Assembly: GCF_010731595.1 (NCBI RefSeq)
Contig: NZ_AP022582.1
Coordinates: 5,394,001 to 5,458,000, forward strand
Origin: Mycobacterium seoulense
Lineage (GTDB): Bacteria > Actinomycetota > Actinomycetes > Mycobacteriales > Mycobacteriaceae
Length of the DNA: 64,000 nt
Direction: 5' to 3'
This document shows positions 24,677-33,946 of the stretch, piece by piece; within the stretch, counting starts at the first letter, position 1; the number at the start of each line of letters is the position of its first letter. The position numbers were made by a program, and so were the translations under genes. The notes under the pieces are model-generated. The model had not been told where the DNA came from. It did no database searches and was given only the letters and a program-made list of their open reading frames with translations.

Positions 24677-27600
24677 TCAATCGTCGTCGGGGCGGTCGGA
24701 ACCCGACAGGGTCTGCCGCACCGAAGGGACGGGACTTTCTGCTCTTTCTGACTCGGTCGCCGGCTCGACGCCGAGCCAGCGCCGCTGCATGCCCTGCGAC
24801 GCGCGCAGCAGCAGGCCGGGTGCGACCGTGGACAGGGTGCTGGCCGCCGACGCGGCCAGCAGGCCCTGGCCCCAGGCCAACGGGTCCAGCGGGGTGCAGC
24901 CGAACAGCTGGCTGAGCCCGGGGGTGCTGATCACCACCGCGAGCGCCCCCATCGAGCCGACCGACGTCAGCACCACCAGCGGGGCGCGGGAGTCGACCAG
25001 GGTCTGGGTGAGTTGCGCGCCCACCAACGCGACCAGCGCGACCGTCCCGGCGCGGCGCTGCGTGCCGGTCACGCTGGCCATCGCCCAGCCCGCCGTGGCG
25101 CCGACGGTGGTGGCGGCGCCGCGGATGCCGATCGCCCGCCACATCGCCGCCTCGTCGCGGTCGACGCCGGCGGTGCTGGTCTGGGGGCTGACGGCCAGTG
25201 CGGCCGCCGGCAGCGCGTCGGTCAGCATGTTGACCAGCAGCATCTGGCGGGCGTTGAGCACCGAACGTCCGGTCAGCATGGTGGTGATCAGGGCGAAGCA
25301 CACCTCCCCGAGGTTGCCGCCCAGCAGCATCGACACCGCGGATTGCACGCGGCGCCACAGCTGTTCGCCCTCGTCGAGGGCGTCGAGCAGCGCCTCGATC
25401 CGTTCGTCGAGCAGCACCACGTCGGCCGCGGTGCGGGCCGCGTCGCTGCCGCGCGCCGCCACGCCGATGCCCACGCTGGCCGCCCGGATCGCGGCCGCGT
25501 CGTTGACGCCGTCGCCGACCATCGCGGTCACCAGCCCGGCCCGCTCGAGGGTCTGCACGACGTCGATCTTGTGCTCCGGCGTCATCCGCGCGAACACCAC
25601 CCGCGACGCGGCCGCGGCGGCCCGCCCGTCGGCGGACAGCGCCTCCCAGTCGCTCCCGGTCATCACCTGGTCGGGCGTGACGTCGAGCCCCATCTCCTGG
25701 GCGATCACCGCCGCGGTCGCCGGGTGATCACCGGTGATCAGCCGGACACCGATGCCACGCTCGCCGAGCTCCTTCAGCAACGCGGGGGCCGCGGCCCGCG
25801 GGGTGTCGGCCAGCCCGAGCAGGCCGATCGGGGTGAGCCCGCCGGCGCACAGCGCCTCCAATTGGTCGGGATCCTTGGCGGCGGCCGCCGCTTCTTCCGG
25901 GCTGAGTTCGCGCTCGGCCACCGCCAGCACCCGGAATCCGTTGGCCGCCATCTCGTCGACCCGTTGCGTCAGGGGGTGGTCGTCGTGCAGCAACGCCGAC
26001 GCGAGCACCTCCGGTGAGCCCTTGATGGTCAGCCGGGTGCCGACGAGCGCGGCCGCGAACGGGCGGCCGGACTGGAACGGCAGGAACGCGTCGCGGGTCA
26101 GCCGCTGCGGCTTCGAGCCGTCGCCGCGCAGGGCGGCGTCGCCGGCGGCCCGGTGTATCGCGTCGTCGGTGGCGTGGTCGACCCGGTGGGTGTGCCTGGC
26201 GTAGCTGGTGCTCAGCGCCGCGTCCAGCACCGCGCTGGGGGTGTAGCCCGTCAGCGGGTGCACCGCCTTGACCTTCAGCCGGTTTTCGCTCAGCGTGCCG
26301 GTCTTGTCGAAGCACACCACGTCCAGCCGGGCCAGCGCCTCCACCGAGTGGGGGTTGCGGATCAGCACCGATTGTCCGGTGAGCCGGCGCGCGGCGGACA
26401 GCTGGGCCAGCGTCGCCACCAGCGGCAGGCCCTCCGGAATGGCGGCGACGATCAGGGTGACCGCGCTGGACACTGCCTCGCGCAGCCCGGTGCCCCGCGC
26501 CACGCTGAGCAATCCCACCAGGGCGCCGCCGGCCACGCTGAACGGCAGGGCCCGACGGGTGATGTGCCGCAACTGCCGCTGCAGGCCGATCTCCTGCAGC
26601 TTCCTCGGCGCCATCGCCAGCGCCCGGCGCGACTCGGACCTTGATCCCACGGCGGTGACCACGGCCACCGCCGTCCCGGCGACCACCGTGGTGCCGGCGT
26701 AGAGCATGCAGGTCCGTTCGGCCAGCGGCGCGCCCGGCGTGGGTTCGGTCTGCTTGGCCACCGGCAGCGACTCGCCGGTCAGCGTCGACTCGTCGACCTC
26801 GACGTTCGAGGCGTGCAGCAGCCGGGCGTCCGCGGGGACCACCTCGTCGGCGTGGACTTCGATGATGTCGCCCAGCCGCAGCCGCTTGGTCGGCACCTTC
26901 TCGCGGCGCTTGGCCTCCAGGGCGCCCACCCGCCGTCTGGCGGGCGGATCCTGCACGGCCAGTAGGCGATTCAGCGTGCGCTCGGCGTGCAGCTGCTGCT
27001 CGGCCGACAGGGCGGCGTTGACCAACAGCACGCTGCCCACCAGCACGGCGTCCAGCGGCGAGCCAAGCAGGGCGCTGGCCGCCGCGCCGGTGGCCAGCAG
27101 CGGGGTGATGGGGTCCGCCAGGTCACCGCGCATCTCCTCGGCGAAGTCGCGGACGGCTCCCCACGACGCCACGCTCGCGCCGTGCAGCGCGCGAACCGGG
27201 GGCACCTGCTGCCACCACGCGGGCGCCGCCTCCTCGCGGTCCTCCTCGGTCGGGCGGGGCAGCAGCCGCTGCACCTCGGCGACCGGCAGCGCGTGCCAGT
27301 CGTGGCTGGTTTCGGGCTCCGGCAGCGGATCCCGCAGGGTCTTGATGGCGGCCCGGTACCCGAACCACAGGCTGGCGACCATGCCGACATTGACCGAGGC
27401 CGAGCTGCGCCCGGGCACACCGGGAATGAGCATCAACGCGCCGATCGCGGATGCCGAGGCCGACAGCCGGACCGCGCCTTCGGTGGCGGCGCGCGCGGCG
27501 GGCAGCGCGTGCAACACCCGCCAGGCGTCGGTCAGGTCGTTTGCGATCACGTCGGCGGCCCACGGCGGGGCATGCCCGGGCCGCAGGAGGCCGATCGTGA

Positions 27601-29155
27601 CGTCGGAGCGGTGGGCGGCCCGCATGTCCGACGTGGTCAGCAGCGCCACGGTGTTCCCGGCGGCCTTCAATTCCGCCACGGCCGCCGCCACGGCGTGGTC
27701 GATCGACCCGTCCGCGGGATAGAGCTGGTCGAAACCCTGTGCCAGGGAACGCAATCCGTCGTCATCGAGGGAATAGACGCGCGGTTGTGACCGCCGCGCT
27801 TCGGTGAGCACCGCCGCCGCGAGCGGGTCGCGGACCGGGCTGATGAGCGCCTCACCGACGTCGCCGGCCCCGGGGATGTCGGCCAGCTGGTGCCAACCCG
27901 GCTCCAGGCCGTCATTGCCGAGCGCGGCCCGCACCGCCTCCCAGGCGTGGGCGCGAGCCGAATTCTCCACTCCGAGAACACGACTGACCGTCAGTTCGTC
28001 GGTGTACAGCGCCCGCGGGTCGACCATGATCGCGTCAACCCGGTCGAGGGTCCGCAACACGCGGGGGCGCAGCACCAGCGCGTCGTGGCGGCTGGACAGG
28101 CCGCGGTTCATCGTGCAGCCGAACGCTTCCCGCACGGTCCGCAGCGGCTTGGGGACGGCGGCCAGCGCGGCGGCGCCGGCCGCGTCGGGGTTGCGGGTGA
28201 GCAGGCCGACCGCCGCGGCGGCGCCGATGCCGGCCAACCCGGCGCGGTTGGCGTACCGTTCCGCGGGCCCGTCCGGCGGGGCCGGGTTGGCGATGGGCGC
28301 CAGCGCCGCACCGTCGGGCACCGGCCGGTCGGCCAGCCCGGGCTCGTGCCGGATCCACGCCAGCCTGCCGTTCCACGCCTCCGCGGCCAGCATGGTGCGG
28401 GTGGCGGCCTCGGCGGCCGCCGCCGCCGGCGACAGCGTCAAGGCGGCGGAGGCGGCGTTGACGATGCCGAACAACACATCGGTGCCGTCCGGCCCGAGGC
28501 GCCGCTCCAGCTCTCGCCGCACCCGCGGCAGGTGGTCGGCCACCGTCGTCGGCACGGCCACCAGGTCGGGGAGCCGGGGCAGCCGCAGCAGGCTGCCCGT
28601 CAGCGAAAGGCCGAACCCCACGGAGGCGGCCGTGGCCGCCACCATCCGGCCCATCAGCACAGCGTCGTCACCCGGCAGGCTGGCCGGCAGCGACCTGCCC
28701 GGGCTCCTTCCGTGGCGTCGTTCCGCATGGGCGACGGCCCGGCACAGCTCGGCCGCCGAGGGTCCGTCGTCGGCGACGGTCACCACCGCCCGGCCGAGGG
28801 TGCCGTTCAGGTAGGCCTGCCGCACGCCGGGCATCGCCCGGATGGCCGCCAACACGTCGGCGGCGATCGCCGCGCCGTGCTCGCCCCCGAGCCCGCGCAC
28901 CTCGATCCAGCGCCTCTGCCCGTTGTCGCTCACCCGCCGGGCCGGTGGCCCGCCCGCCGCCTCCAGCATCGCGCCCGCCGCCGCGCGGGTCAGCGCGGGA
29001 ACGTCCGGCGTGGCGTGCGCCAGCGATTTGCCCAGGCTCGCCGCGACGTGGCCGCCCAACAGGGCCGTGCCGGCGGCGATCTCGGTGCCCAGCACGGCCA
29101 CGCGCAACGGCGCCGTCAGCAAGCCCAGGCCGGGCAGGCCCCGTCGTGTGCTCAC
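24677..29155 (-). CDS. CtpH/CtpI-type giant P-type ATPase with degenerate N-terminal half
   Basis: A 1,492-aa membrane protein similar in size to M. tuberculosis CtpH (1,539 aa) and CtpI (1,632 aa). The C-terminal half is a complete P2-type ATPase: LTGESLPVAKQ, IPEGLPLVATLAQL in the membrane, FDKTGTLSENRL with Asp950, an NP-loop KGSPEVL, TGDHPATA and MVGDGVNDAAA. The N-terminal half has an HMA-like fold without CxxC (MPGVRQAYLNGTLGRAVVTV), hydrophobic segments, and a relic P-domain where IMVDPRALYTDE stands at the DKTGT position (Asp379). That suggests an ancient pseudo-ATPase module fused in front of an active pump. GTG at 29153-29155 is chosen as start; upstream frame sequence lies over other genes. 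The transported ion is unknown. It leads a probable three-gene operon. Confidence 0.83.
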   Translation of the reverse strand: MSTRRGLPGLGLLTAPLRVAVLGTEIAAGTALLGGHVAASLGKSLAHATPDVPALTRAAAGAMLEAAGGPPARRVSDNGQRRWIEVRGLGGEHGAAIAADVLAAIRAMPGVRQAYLNGTLGRAVVTVADDGPSAAELCRAVAHAERRHGRSPGRSLPASLPGDDAVLMGRMVAATAASVGFGLSLTGSLLRLPRLPDLVAVPTTVADHLPRVRRELERRLGPDGTDVLFGIVNAASAALTLSPAAAAAEAATRTMLAAEAWNGRLAWIRHEPGLADRPVPDGAALAPIANPAPPDGPAERYANRAGLAGIGAAAAVGLLTRNPDAAGAAALAAVPKPLRTVREAFGCTMNRGLSSRHDALVLRPRVLRTLDRVDAIMVDPRALYTDELTVSRVLGVENSARAHAWEAVRAALGNDGLEPGWHQLADIPGAGDVGEALISPVRDPLAAAVLTEARRSQPRVYSLDDDGLRSLAQGFDQLYPADGSIDHAVAAAVAELKAAGNTVALLTTSDMRAAHRSDVTIGLLRPGHAPPWAADVIANDLTDAWRVLHALPAARAATEGAVRLSASASAIGALMLIPGVPGRSSASVNVGMVASLWFGYRAAIKTLRDPLPEPETSHDWHALPVAEVQRLLPRPTEEDREEAAPAWWQQVPPVRALHGASVASWGAVRDFAEEMRGDLADPITPLLATGAAASALLGSPLDAVLVGSVLLVNAALSAEQQLHAERTLNRLLAVQDPPARRRVGALEAKRREKVPTKRLRLGDIIEVHADEVVPADARLLHASNVEVDESTLTGESLPVAKQTEPTPGAPLAERTCMLYAGTTVVAGTAVAVVTAVGSRSESRRALAMAPRKLQEIGLQRQLRHITRRALPFSVAGGALVGLLSVARGTGLREAVSSAVTLIVAAIPEGLPLVATLAQLSAARRLTGQSVLIRNPHSVEALARLDVVCFDKTGTLSENRLKVKAVHPLTGYTPSAVLDAALSTSYARHTHRVDHATDDAIHRAAGDAALRGDGSKPQRLTRDAFLPFQSGRPFAAALVGTRLTIKGSPEVLASALLHDDHPLTQRVDEMAANGFRVLAVAERELSPEEAAAAAKDPDQLEALCAGGLTPIGLLGLADTPRAAAPALLKELGERGIGVRLITGDHPATAAVIAQEMGLDVTPDQVMTGSDWEALSADGRAAAAASRVVFARMTPEHKIDVVQTLERAGLVTAMVGDGVNDAAAIRAASVGIGVAARGSDAARTAADVVLLDERIEALLDALDEGEQLWRRVQSAVSMLLGGNLGEVCFALITTMLTGRSVLNARQMLLVNMLTDALPAAALAVSPQTSTAGVDRDEAAMWRAIGIRGAATTVGATAGWAMASVTGTQRRAGTVALVALVGAQLTQTLVDSRAPLVVLTSVGSMGALAVVISTPGLSQLFGCTPLDPLAWGQGLLAASAASTLSTVAPGLLLRASQGMQRRWLGVEPATESERAESPVPSVRQTLSGSDRPDDD

Positions 29156-29317
29156 GTGTTCTCCGGCTCGGGTGGGTTTACTACCAGTGTCGTCAATGCC
29201 GCAAGGGTTCCAGCGGAAGCTTAACGGGCGGTGACGAGCGTGGGAAAAGTCGTTCAGGCCCTTTTCGGGTGCCTTTTGTCCCTTGTCAAAAGCGCTCGCA
29301 TTGGCCACCGTTGCGCT
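29156..29317. promoter_or_regulatory. Divergent promoter region with weak DosR-like site
   Basis: This 162-nt gap separates the CtpH-like operon (leftward) from the PhoU-CorA-MgtA operon (rightward). Read on the minus strand, 29284-29267 gives AAGGGACAAAAGGCACCC, with one good DosR half-site (GGGAC) and a poorer second half; about 12 of 20 consensus positions match over the full box. The direct pair gaaaagtcgttcaggccctttt sits beside it. Regulation by DosR or a similar regulator is only a suggestion. Confidence 0.3.
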
Positions 29318-29983
29318 ATGCGAACCGCTTATCACCACCAGCTGGCCGAGTTGACCGGCCAGCTCGGCGAGATGTGCGGCCTGGCCAACGAAGCCATGCG
29401 GCGCGCAACCCAAGCCTTGTTGGAGGCAGACCTCGACGCCGCCGAACGCGTCATCCGGGAGCATGACCGGTTGGTGGAGATGCGGGCGCGAGCGGAGCGA
29501 GAAGCGTTCGCCCTGCTGGCGCTGCAACAACCGGTCGCCAGTGAGTTGCGGGCGATCTTCAGCGCCATCCAGATCATCGCCGACATCGAACGCATGGGCG
29601 CGTTGGCGGTGCACATCGCCAAGATCGCCCGGCGGGAGCACCCGAACCGGATGTTGCCCGACGACCTCCGCGCGTGTTTCGCCGACATGGCCAGGGTGGC
29701 CGTCGTGCTGGGCGAAAGCGCAAGACAGGCGCTGGCTTCCCGCGACCCGGAGCAGGCCGCCCGGCTTCGCGAACAAGACGACGCCATGGACGAGCTGTAC
29801 GGGAGCTTGTTCACCGCGCTGCTGGATGACGACTGGCGGGACAACATTCCCGTCGCCGTGGACGCGGCGTTGCTCGGTCGCTTCTACGAGCGCTTTGCCG
29901 ACCATGCCGTGGAAATCGGCCGGCGCATCGTCTTCGTGGTCAGCGGTGATCTCCCCGCGCCGGACGAGATCTCGACCTACTGA
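29318..29983 (+). CDS. PhoU-family regulator (PhoY-like)
   Basis: A 221-aa cytosolic protein with two PhoU three-helix repeats. Each repeat has the metal-binding E/DxxxD-type pattern, for example [17 protein letters not shown] with [19 protein letters not shown], and [14 protein letters not shown] with [18 protein letters not shown]. PhoU proteins restrain phosphate-sensing kinases and phosphate uptake; mycobacterial PhoY1 and PhoY2 also affect persistence. The ATG at 29318 gives the length of PhoY1 (221 aa), to which it looks similar. In H37Rv phoY1 lies next to glpD2; here a PhoU gene is instead the first gene of an operon with CorA and MgtA. Whether it is a moved phoY1 or an extra paralogue needs a tree. 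Confidence 0.88.
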   Translation: MRTAYHHQLAELTGQLGEMCGLANEAMRRATQALLEADLDAAERVIREHDRLVEMRARAEREAFALLALQQPVASELRAIFSAIQIIADIERMGALAVHIAKIARREHPNRMLPDDLRACFADMARVAVVLGESARQALASRDPEQAARLREQDDAMDELYGSLFTALLDDDWRDNIPVAVDAALLGRFYERFADHAVEIGRRIVFVVSGDLPAPDEISTY

Positions 29984-30019
29984 AGGGCGCTGGTGGGACC
30001 GGGCTGGGAAGATTGCGCC

Positions 30020-31018
30020 GTGCAGGGCACACCGAACATCCAGGGCCGCGTCTGGCGCCACGGTAAGCCGCAGGAAGACTTCACGTTCGACGACGTATCG
30101 GACTACCTGCGCGAGTCCGAGGCCCTCGTCTGGGTGGATTTGTGCGCCCCCGACCACGACGCGTTGTGCGACCTGGCGGCCGAGCTCGGCCTCAACACGT
30201 GGGCGGTCGAAGACGCCGTCGCGGCGGCCGAACGGGTGAAAGCCACCGCGTACGACACGCACACCTTCTTCACCGTCTACGCCGTTCTGGTCGCGGCGGA
30301 CGCCGGCGACGAGCCGCGACGGATGCTGTCCATGCACCGGATTTCGGCGTTCGTGCTTCCCCGCGGCCTGATCACGGTGCGCCTGACGACGGACTTCGAC
30401 ATGACTCAGGTCGCGCGGCGCTGGGAGGAGATCGGCGCCCAGCAGTACGGTGTGGGCGCCCTGGTGCACGGGTTGCTCGACGTCGTCGTCGACAGTCACT
30501 TCGCCGCGGTGGAGGCCCTCGACGACTGCGTCGAGGACATCGAGGACGAGCTGTTCGACGGCACGCCCCGCCAGGCCGGCTTCCAGCGCCGCACCTTCCA
30601 GATGAGACGCGACCTGGTGGCGCTGCGGCGGGTGGCGCTGCCCATGCGGGAGGTCGTCAACTCGATCCAGCACCACCGCCACGAGGTCGGCACGGCCCGG
30701 GAGCTGGACCCGCTGTATGCCGACCTGTACGACCACGTGCTTCGCGTGTCGGAGTGGACGGAGTCGTTGCGGGACATGGTCACCACCATTTTCGAAACGA
30801 ACCTGTCGCTGCAGGACGCCCGGCTGAACACCATCATGAAGAAGCTGACGGGATGGGCGGCCATCATCGCGGTCCCCACCGCGATCACGGGCTTCTACGG
30901 CCAGAACGTCCCCTACCCGGGCTTCGGCCACGCCGCCGGCTTCCTTGCCAGCACCAGCCTGATATTCGTCCTGATGGTGCTCATCTACGCGATGTTCAAA
31001 CGACGGGACTGGCTGTGA
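30020..31018 (+). CDS. CorA-like Mg2+/divalent cation transporter with GQN motif
   Basis: A 332-aa 2-TM-GxN transporter. The N-terminal ~230 residues are the cytosolic alpha/beta funnel and long helix (LVHGLLDVVVDSHFAAVEALDDCVEDIEDELF). The two C-terminal membrane helices follow (GWAAIIAVPTAITGFYGQN and FLASTSLIFVLMVLIYAMF), with a basic tail KRRDW. The selectivity signature, normally YGMN, is YGQNVPYPG; Gln at this place is found in a subset of actinobacterial relatives. It should let Mg2+ or a similar divalent ion into the cell. GTG at 30020 is the likely start, with an upstream GTG at 29993 possible. The stop overlaps the next gene's start (GTGA), coupling it to an MgtA ATPase. Confidence 0.85.
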   Translation: MQGTPNIQGRVWRHGKPQEDFTFDDVSDYLRESEALVWVDLCAPDHDALCDLAAELGLNTWAVEDAVAAAERVKATAYDTHTFFTVYAVLVAADAGDEPRRMLSMHRISAFVLPRGLITVRLTTDFDMTQVARRWEEIGAQQYGVGALVHGLLDVVVDSHFAAVEALDDCVEDIEDELFDGTPRQAGFQRRTFQMRRDLVALRRVALPMREVVNSIQHHRHEVGTARELDPLYADLYDHVLRVSEWTESLRDMVTTIFETNLSLQDARLNTIMKKLTGWAAIIAVPTAITGFYGQNVPYPGFGHAAGFLASTSLIFVLMVLIYAMFKRRDWL

Positions 31019-33648
31019 CCGCTGACCTGCTACCCGACACCGCGGCCCCGAACACGGCGCTGGTCGCCGCCGCCGACGTCGACGACGTGCTGCGCCGGCT
31101 GGACAGCTCGACCGCGGGGTTGTCCAGCGCGGAGGCCGCCGCCCGGCTGACGCGCCACGGACCCAACGCGGTGCAAACCCATCACGTCAATGTCTTTGCG
31201 GTGCTGGGCCGTCAACTGCGCAACGCCGTGCTCATCCTGCTGGCCGGCACCGCCGTCGTCTCGTACTTTCTGGGCGACAGCATGCAGGCCGTCATCATCT
31301 TCATCATCCTGGCGGCCAGCATCGGCCTGGGCTTCATCAACGAATACCGCGCCGAGCGGGCCGCCGCCGACCTGCACGCCAGCGTGCACCACAACGCCGT
31401 GGTCTGCCGCGACGGGAAGTTCGTCTCGCTCGCGGTGACCGCGCTCGTGCCGGGCGACGTGATTCGGCTGTCGCTGGGGGAGGCCGTGCCCGCCGACATC
31501 CGGCTGATCGAGGTCAACGGCCTGGAATGCAACGAGAGCATTCTGACCGGGGAATCGACCGGATCGGAGAAATCCGCGCAGCCGGTGCCCGCCGGCACCG
31601 GCTTGGCCGACGCCACCGACCTGGCCTTCATGGGCACCATCGTCAGCGCCGGCGAGGGCATCGGGGTGGTGTACGCCACCGGAAGAGACGCCGAATTCGG
31701 GCGGATCGCATCGGGTTTGGACGAACGCCAGCCCGAAACCAGCTTCCAGGTGGGACTGCGCCGGTTCTCCTACCTGCTGCTGCAGGTCGCCGCCGCGCTG
31801 ATGGTGATCATCTTGGTCAGCAACCTGCTGCTGGCCAAACCGATCATCGACTCCGTGCTGTTCTCGCTGGCGATCGCCGTCGGGATCACGCCGCAGCTGC
31901 TGCCCGCCGTCGTCAGCACCGGCCTGGCGACCGGATCACGGCAGCTGGCCAAGGCGAAGGTGCTGGTGAAGCGGTTGGTGTGCATCGAGGACCTCGGCGA
32001 CATCGACATCCTGATCACCGACAAGACCGGAACCCTGACCGAAGGCCGGCTCCGTTTGGTGGACTCCATCGATCCCGCCGGTGCGCACAGCGACCCGGTG
32101 CGTCGGCTGGGGCTGCTGGCCTCGGATGTGGACCCGGAAACCGCCGGCGCCAGCGCCAATCCGCTCGACGCCGCACTCTGGGAGTCCCCCGATGCGCGGG
32201 AATTGGCGGCCGGTGCCGCGCACCGGGTGGCGATGCTGCCGTTCGACCATGAACGCCGGGCGACGTCGGCCCTGGTCGACGTCGACGGGGGCCGGCTGCT
32301 GGTGGTCAAGGGGGCGCCCGAGCAGGTGCTGGCCCAATGCCGAGCGGTACCACCGGCGGCCGAGGAGACCCTGTCGGCGTTGTTCGCCGCCGGGCGCCGG
32401 GTGGTGGCAGTGGCCGCCAAACCGGCGCCCGCGATGACGGAGCTCAGCCGGGCGGACGAATGCGAGCTCTCGCTCGCGGGATTCCTGGTGTTCGCCGACG
32501 AGCCCAAATCCGCTGCGCGGCAATCGCTCTCGGAGCTGGCCGACCTGGGCATCGAGCTGAAGATCGCCACCGGCGACAACCCGCGGGTTGCCGAAAAGGT
32601 CTGCGGCGACCTGGGTTTGGCCTCCAAGGGCACCATCACCGGCGCGGAGCTCGACGGGTTGGACGACCACGCGTTCACCCGCATCGCGCAGAACCACACG
32701 ATCTTCGCGCGCATTTCCCCCGAGCAGAAGGCGCGGCTGATCGTCGCGCTGCGGCGCGAGGGGCGATCGGTGGGCTTCCTGGGCGACGGCGTCAACGACG
32801 CGCTGGCCCTGCATGCCGCCGATGTGGGGATCTCGGTCGACAGCGCCACCGACGTGGCCAAGGACGCGGCCGACGTGGTGCTGCTGGAGAAGGACCTCGG
32901 TGTGCTGGCCACCGGCGTGGCCGAGGGCCGGCGCATCTTCGCCAACACCATCAAGTACGTGCTGATGGGCACCTCGAGCAACTTCGGCAACATGTTCAGC
33001 GCCGCGGCCGCGTCGGCGCTGTTGCCGTTCCTGCCGATGCTGCCCAGCCAAATCCTGCTCAACAACCTGCTCTACGACACCTCGCAGCTGGCGATCCCGA
33101 CCGACCGGGTCGACGCGGCGCAGCTGCAGGCGCCGTCGCACTGGGACGTCGCGTTCATCCGCCGGTTCATGCTGATCTTCGGTCCGATCAGTTCGCTGTT
33201 CGATTTCCTGACGTTCGGCCTGATGCTGGGGGTGCTGCACGCCGGCGCCATCGAGTTCCGGACCGGCTGGTTCGTGGAATCCCTTGCGACGCAGACGCTG
33301 ATCATCTTCGTCATCCGCACCCGCATGGTGCCGTTCTTTCGGAGCCGGCCCAGTGCGCTGCTGGCCGTCACCAGTCTGACCGTGGTCGCCGTCGGCGCCG
33401 GGCTCACGATTTCACCGCTGGCCCGCACGCTGGGCTTCACGCCGCTGCCGTGGCAGTTCTTCGGCGTGCTGGGCACCTTCGTCGTCTGTTACCTGGTGCT
33501 GGTGGAGCTCGGCAAGCTCCTTTTCTACAGCGAGCCGATACGCCTCAACGGGCAACCGCATCGCACCCGCGGAAGCGCGTACCGCATCCGGCGCCGCGCC
33601 GCGCGCTACCACCACTACGCCGAGCGACGGATGCGGAAGCGGAACTAG
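31015..33648 (+). CDS. mgtA: Magnesium-transporting P-type ATPase, MgtA family
   Basis: An 877-aa P3B-type ATPase for Mg2+ import. All catalytic motifs are intact: actuator LTGESTGSEKS, membrane motif VGITPQLLPAVVSTGLATGS characteristic of MgtA/MgtB, phosphorylation motif DKTGTLT (Asp336), KGAPEQVL, ATGDNPRVAEKV and FLGDGVNDALAL. The C-terminal NNLLYDTSQLAIPTDRVD is another MgtA signature. About ten membrane helices are expected, followed by a very basic tail rich in Arg and His. Its GTG start overlaps the corA stop by 4 nt. Two Mg2+ uptake systems of different energy use (channel and pump) in one operon under a PhoU gene suggest coordinated Mg2+/phosphate homeostasis. Confidence 0.93.
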   Translation: MTADLLPDTAAPNTALVAAADVDDVLRRLDSSTAGLSSAEAAARLTRHGPNAVQTHHVNVFAVLGRQLRNAVLILLAGTAVVSYFLGDSMQAVIIFIILAASIGLGFINEYRAERAAADLHASVHHNAVVCRDGKFVSLAVTALVPGDVIRLSLGEAVPADIRLIEVNGLECNESILTGESTGSEKSAQPVPAGTGLADATDLAFMGTIVSAGEGIGVVYATGRDAEFGRIASGLDERQPETSFQVGLRRFSYLLLQVAAALMVIILVSNLLLAKPIIDSVLFSLAIAVGITPQLLPAVVSTGLATGSRQLAKAKVLVKRLVCIEDLGDIDILITDKTGTLTEGRLRLVDSIDPAGAHSDPVRRLGLLASDVDPETAGASANPLDAALWESPDARELAAGAAHRVAMLPFDHERRATSALVDVDGGRLLVVKGAPEQVLAQCRAVPPAAEETLSALFAAGRRVVAVAAKPAPAMTELSRADECELSLAGFLVFADEPKSAARQSLSELADLGIELKIATGDNPRVAEKVCGDLGLASKGTITGAELDGLDDHAFTRIAQNHTIFARISPEQKARLIVALRREGRSVGFLGDGVNDALALHAADVGISVDSATDVAKDAADVVLLEKDLGVLATGVAEGRRIFANTIKYVLMGTSSNFGNMFSAAAASALLPFLPMLPSQILLNNLLYDTSQLAIPTDRVDAAQLQAPSHWDVAFIRRFMLIFGPISSLFDFLTFGLMLGVLHAGAIEFRTGWFVESLATQTLIIFVIRTRMVPFFRSRPSALLAVTSLTVVAVGAGLTISPLARTLGFTPLPWQFFGVLGTFVVCYLVLVELGKLLFYSEPIRLNGQPHRTRGSAYRIRRRAARYHHYAERRMRKRN

Positions 33649-33651
33649 GTT

Positions 33652-33864
33652 TCAGTGCTCGACTTGCAGGATCGGCACGTCCGAAAGGCCTTGCTGGATT
33701 CCCCAGTCGACTTTGTCCATCAGAGTCGTGCTGCCCGCCGGAGCCGTCTCCTGGCAACTGCAGCTGAGGGTGTTGAAAGGGCTTGGGTCGGCGTTGGCCG
33801 ATGCTGCCGTCCAGCATGCAGCGCCGATGGTGAGTGCCACGCCGACCAAAAGTTTAGGAATCAT
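33652..33864 (-). CDS. Small secreted mycobacterial protein (~45-aa mature)
   Basis: A 70-aa predicted exported peptide. The signal peptide is MIPKLLVGVALTIGAACWT with cleavage near ANADPSPF. The mature part reads DPSPFNTLSCSCQETAP, then DKVDWGIQQGLSDVP. The CSCQ pair and the terminal amphipathic segment occur in a small mycobacterial family of unknown role. It converges on mgtA with only 3 nt between the stops. An ATG start at 33864; no clear promoter was recognised. Confidence 0.7.
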   Translation of the reverse strand: MIPKLLVGVALTIGAACWTAASANADPSPFNTLSCSCQETAPAGSTTLMDKVDWGIQQGLSDVPILQVEH

Positions 33865-33946
33865 TTGGCCTTCGAGTTCTCGAGATTAGTTCAGGCGTAA
33901 TTTTAGCGGCGCGCTTGTCACGGGCCTGTCAACTGACTGTTAACTT

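Noticed and set aside
24731..24748. GGGACTTTC upstream of the DUF5994 gene as a DosR box
   Set aside because: Only one half-site fits, and it lies inside the CtpH-like coding region.
29156..30931. N-terminal extension of the CtpH-like ATPase to 2,084 aa
   Set aside because: The extra frame covers PhoU and CorA genes on the other strand and has no ATPase features. The GTG at 29155 gives a normal family length.
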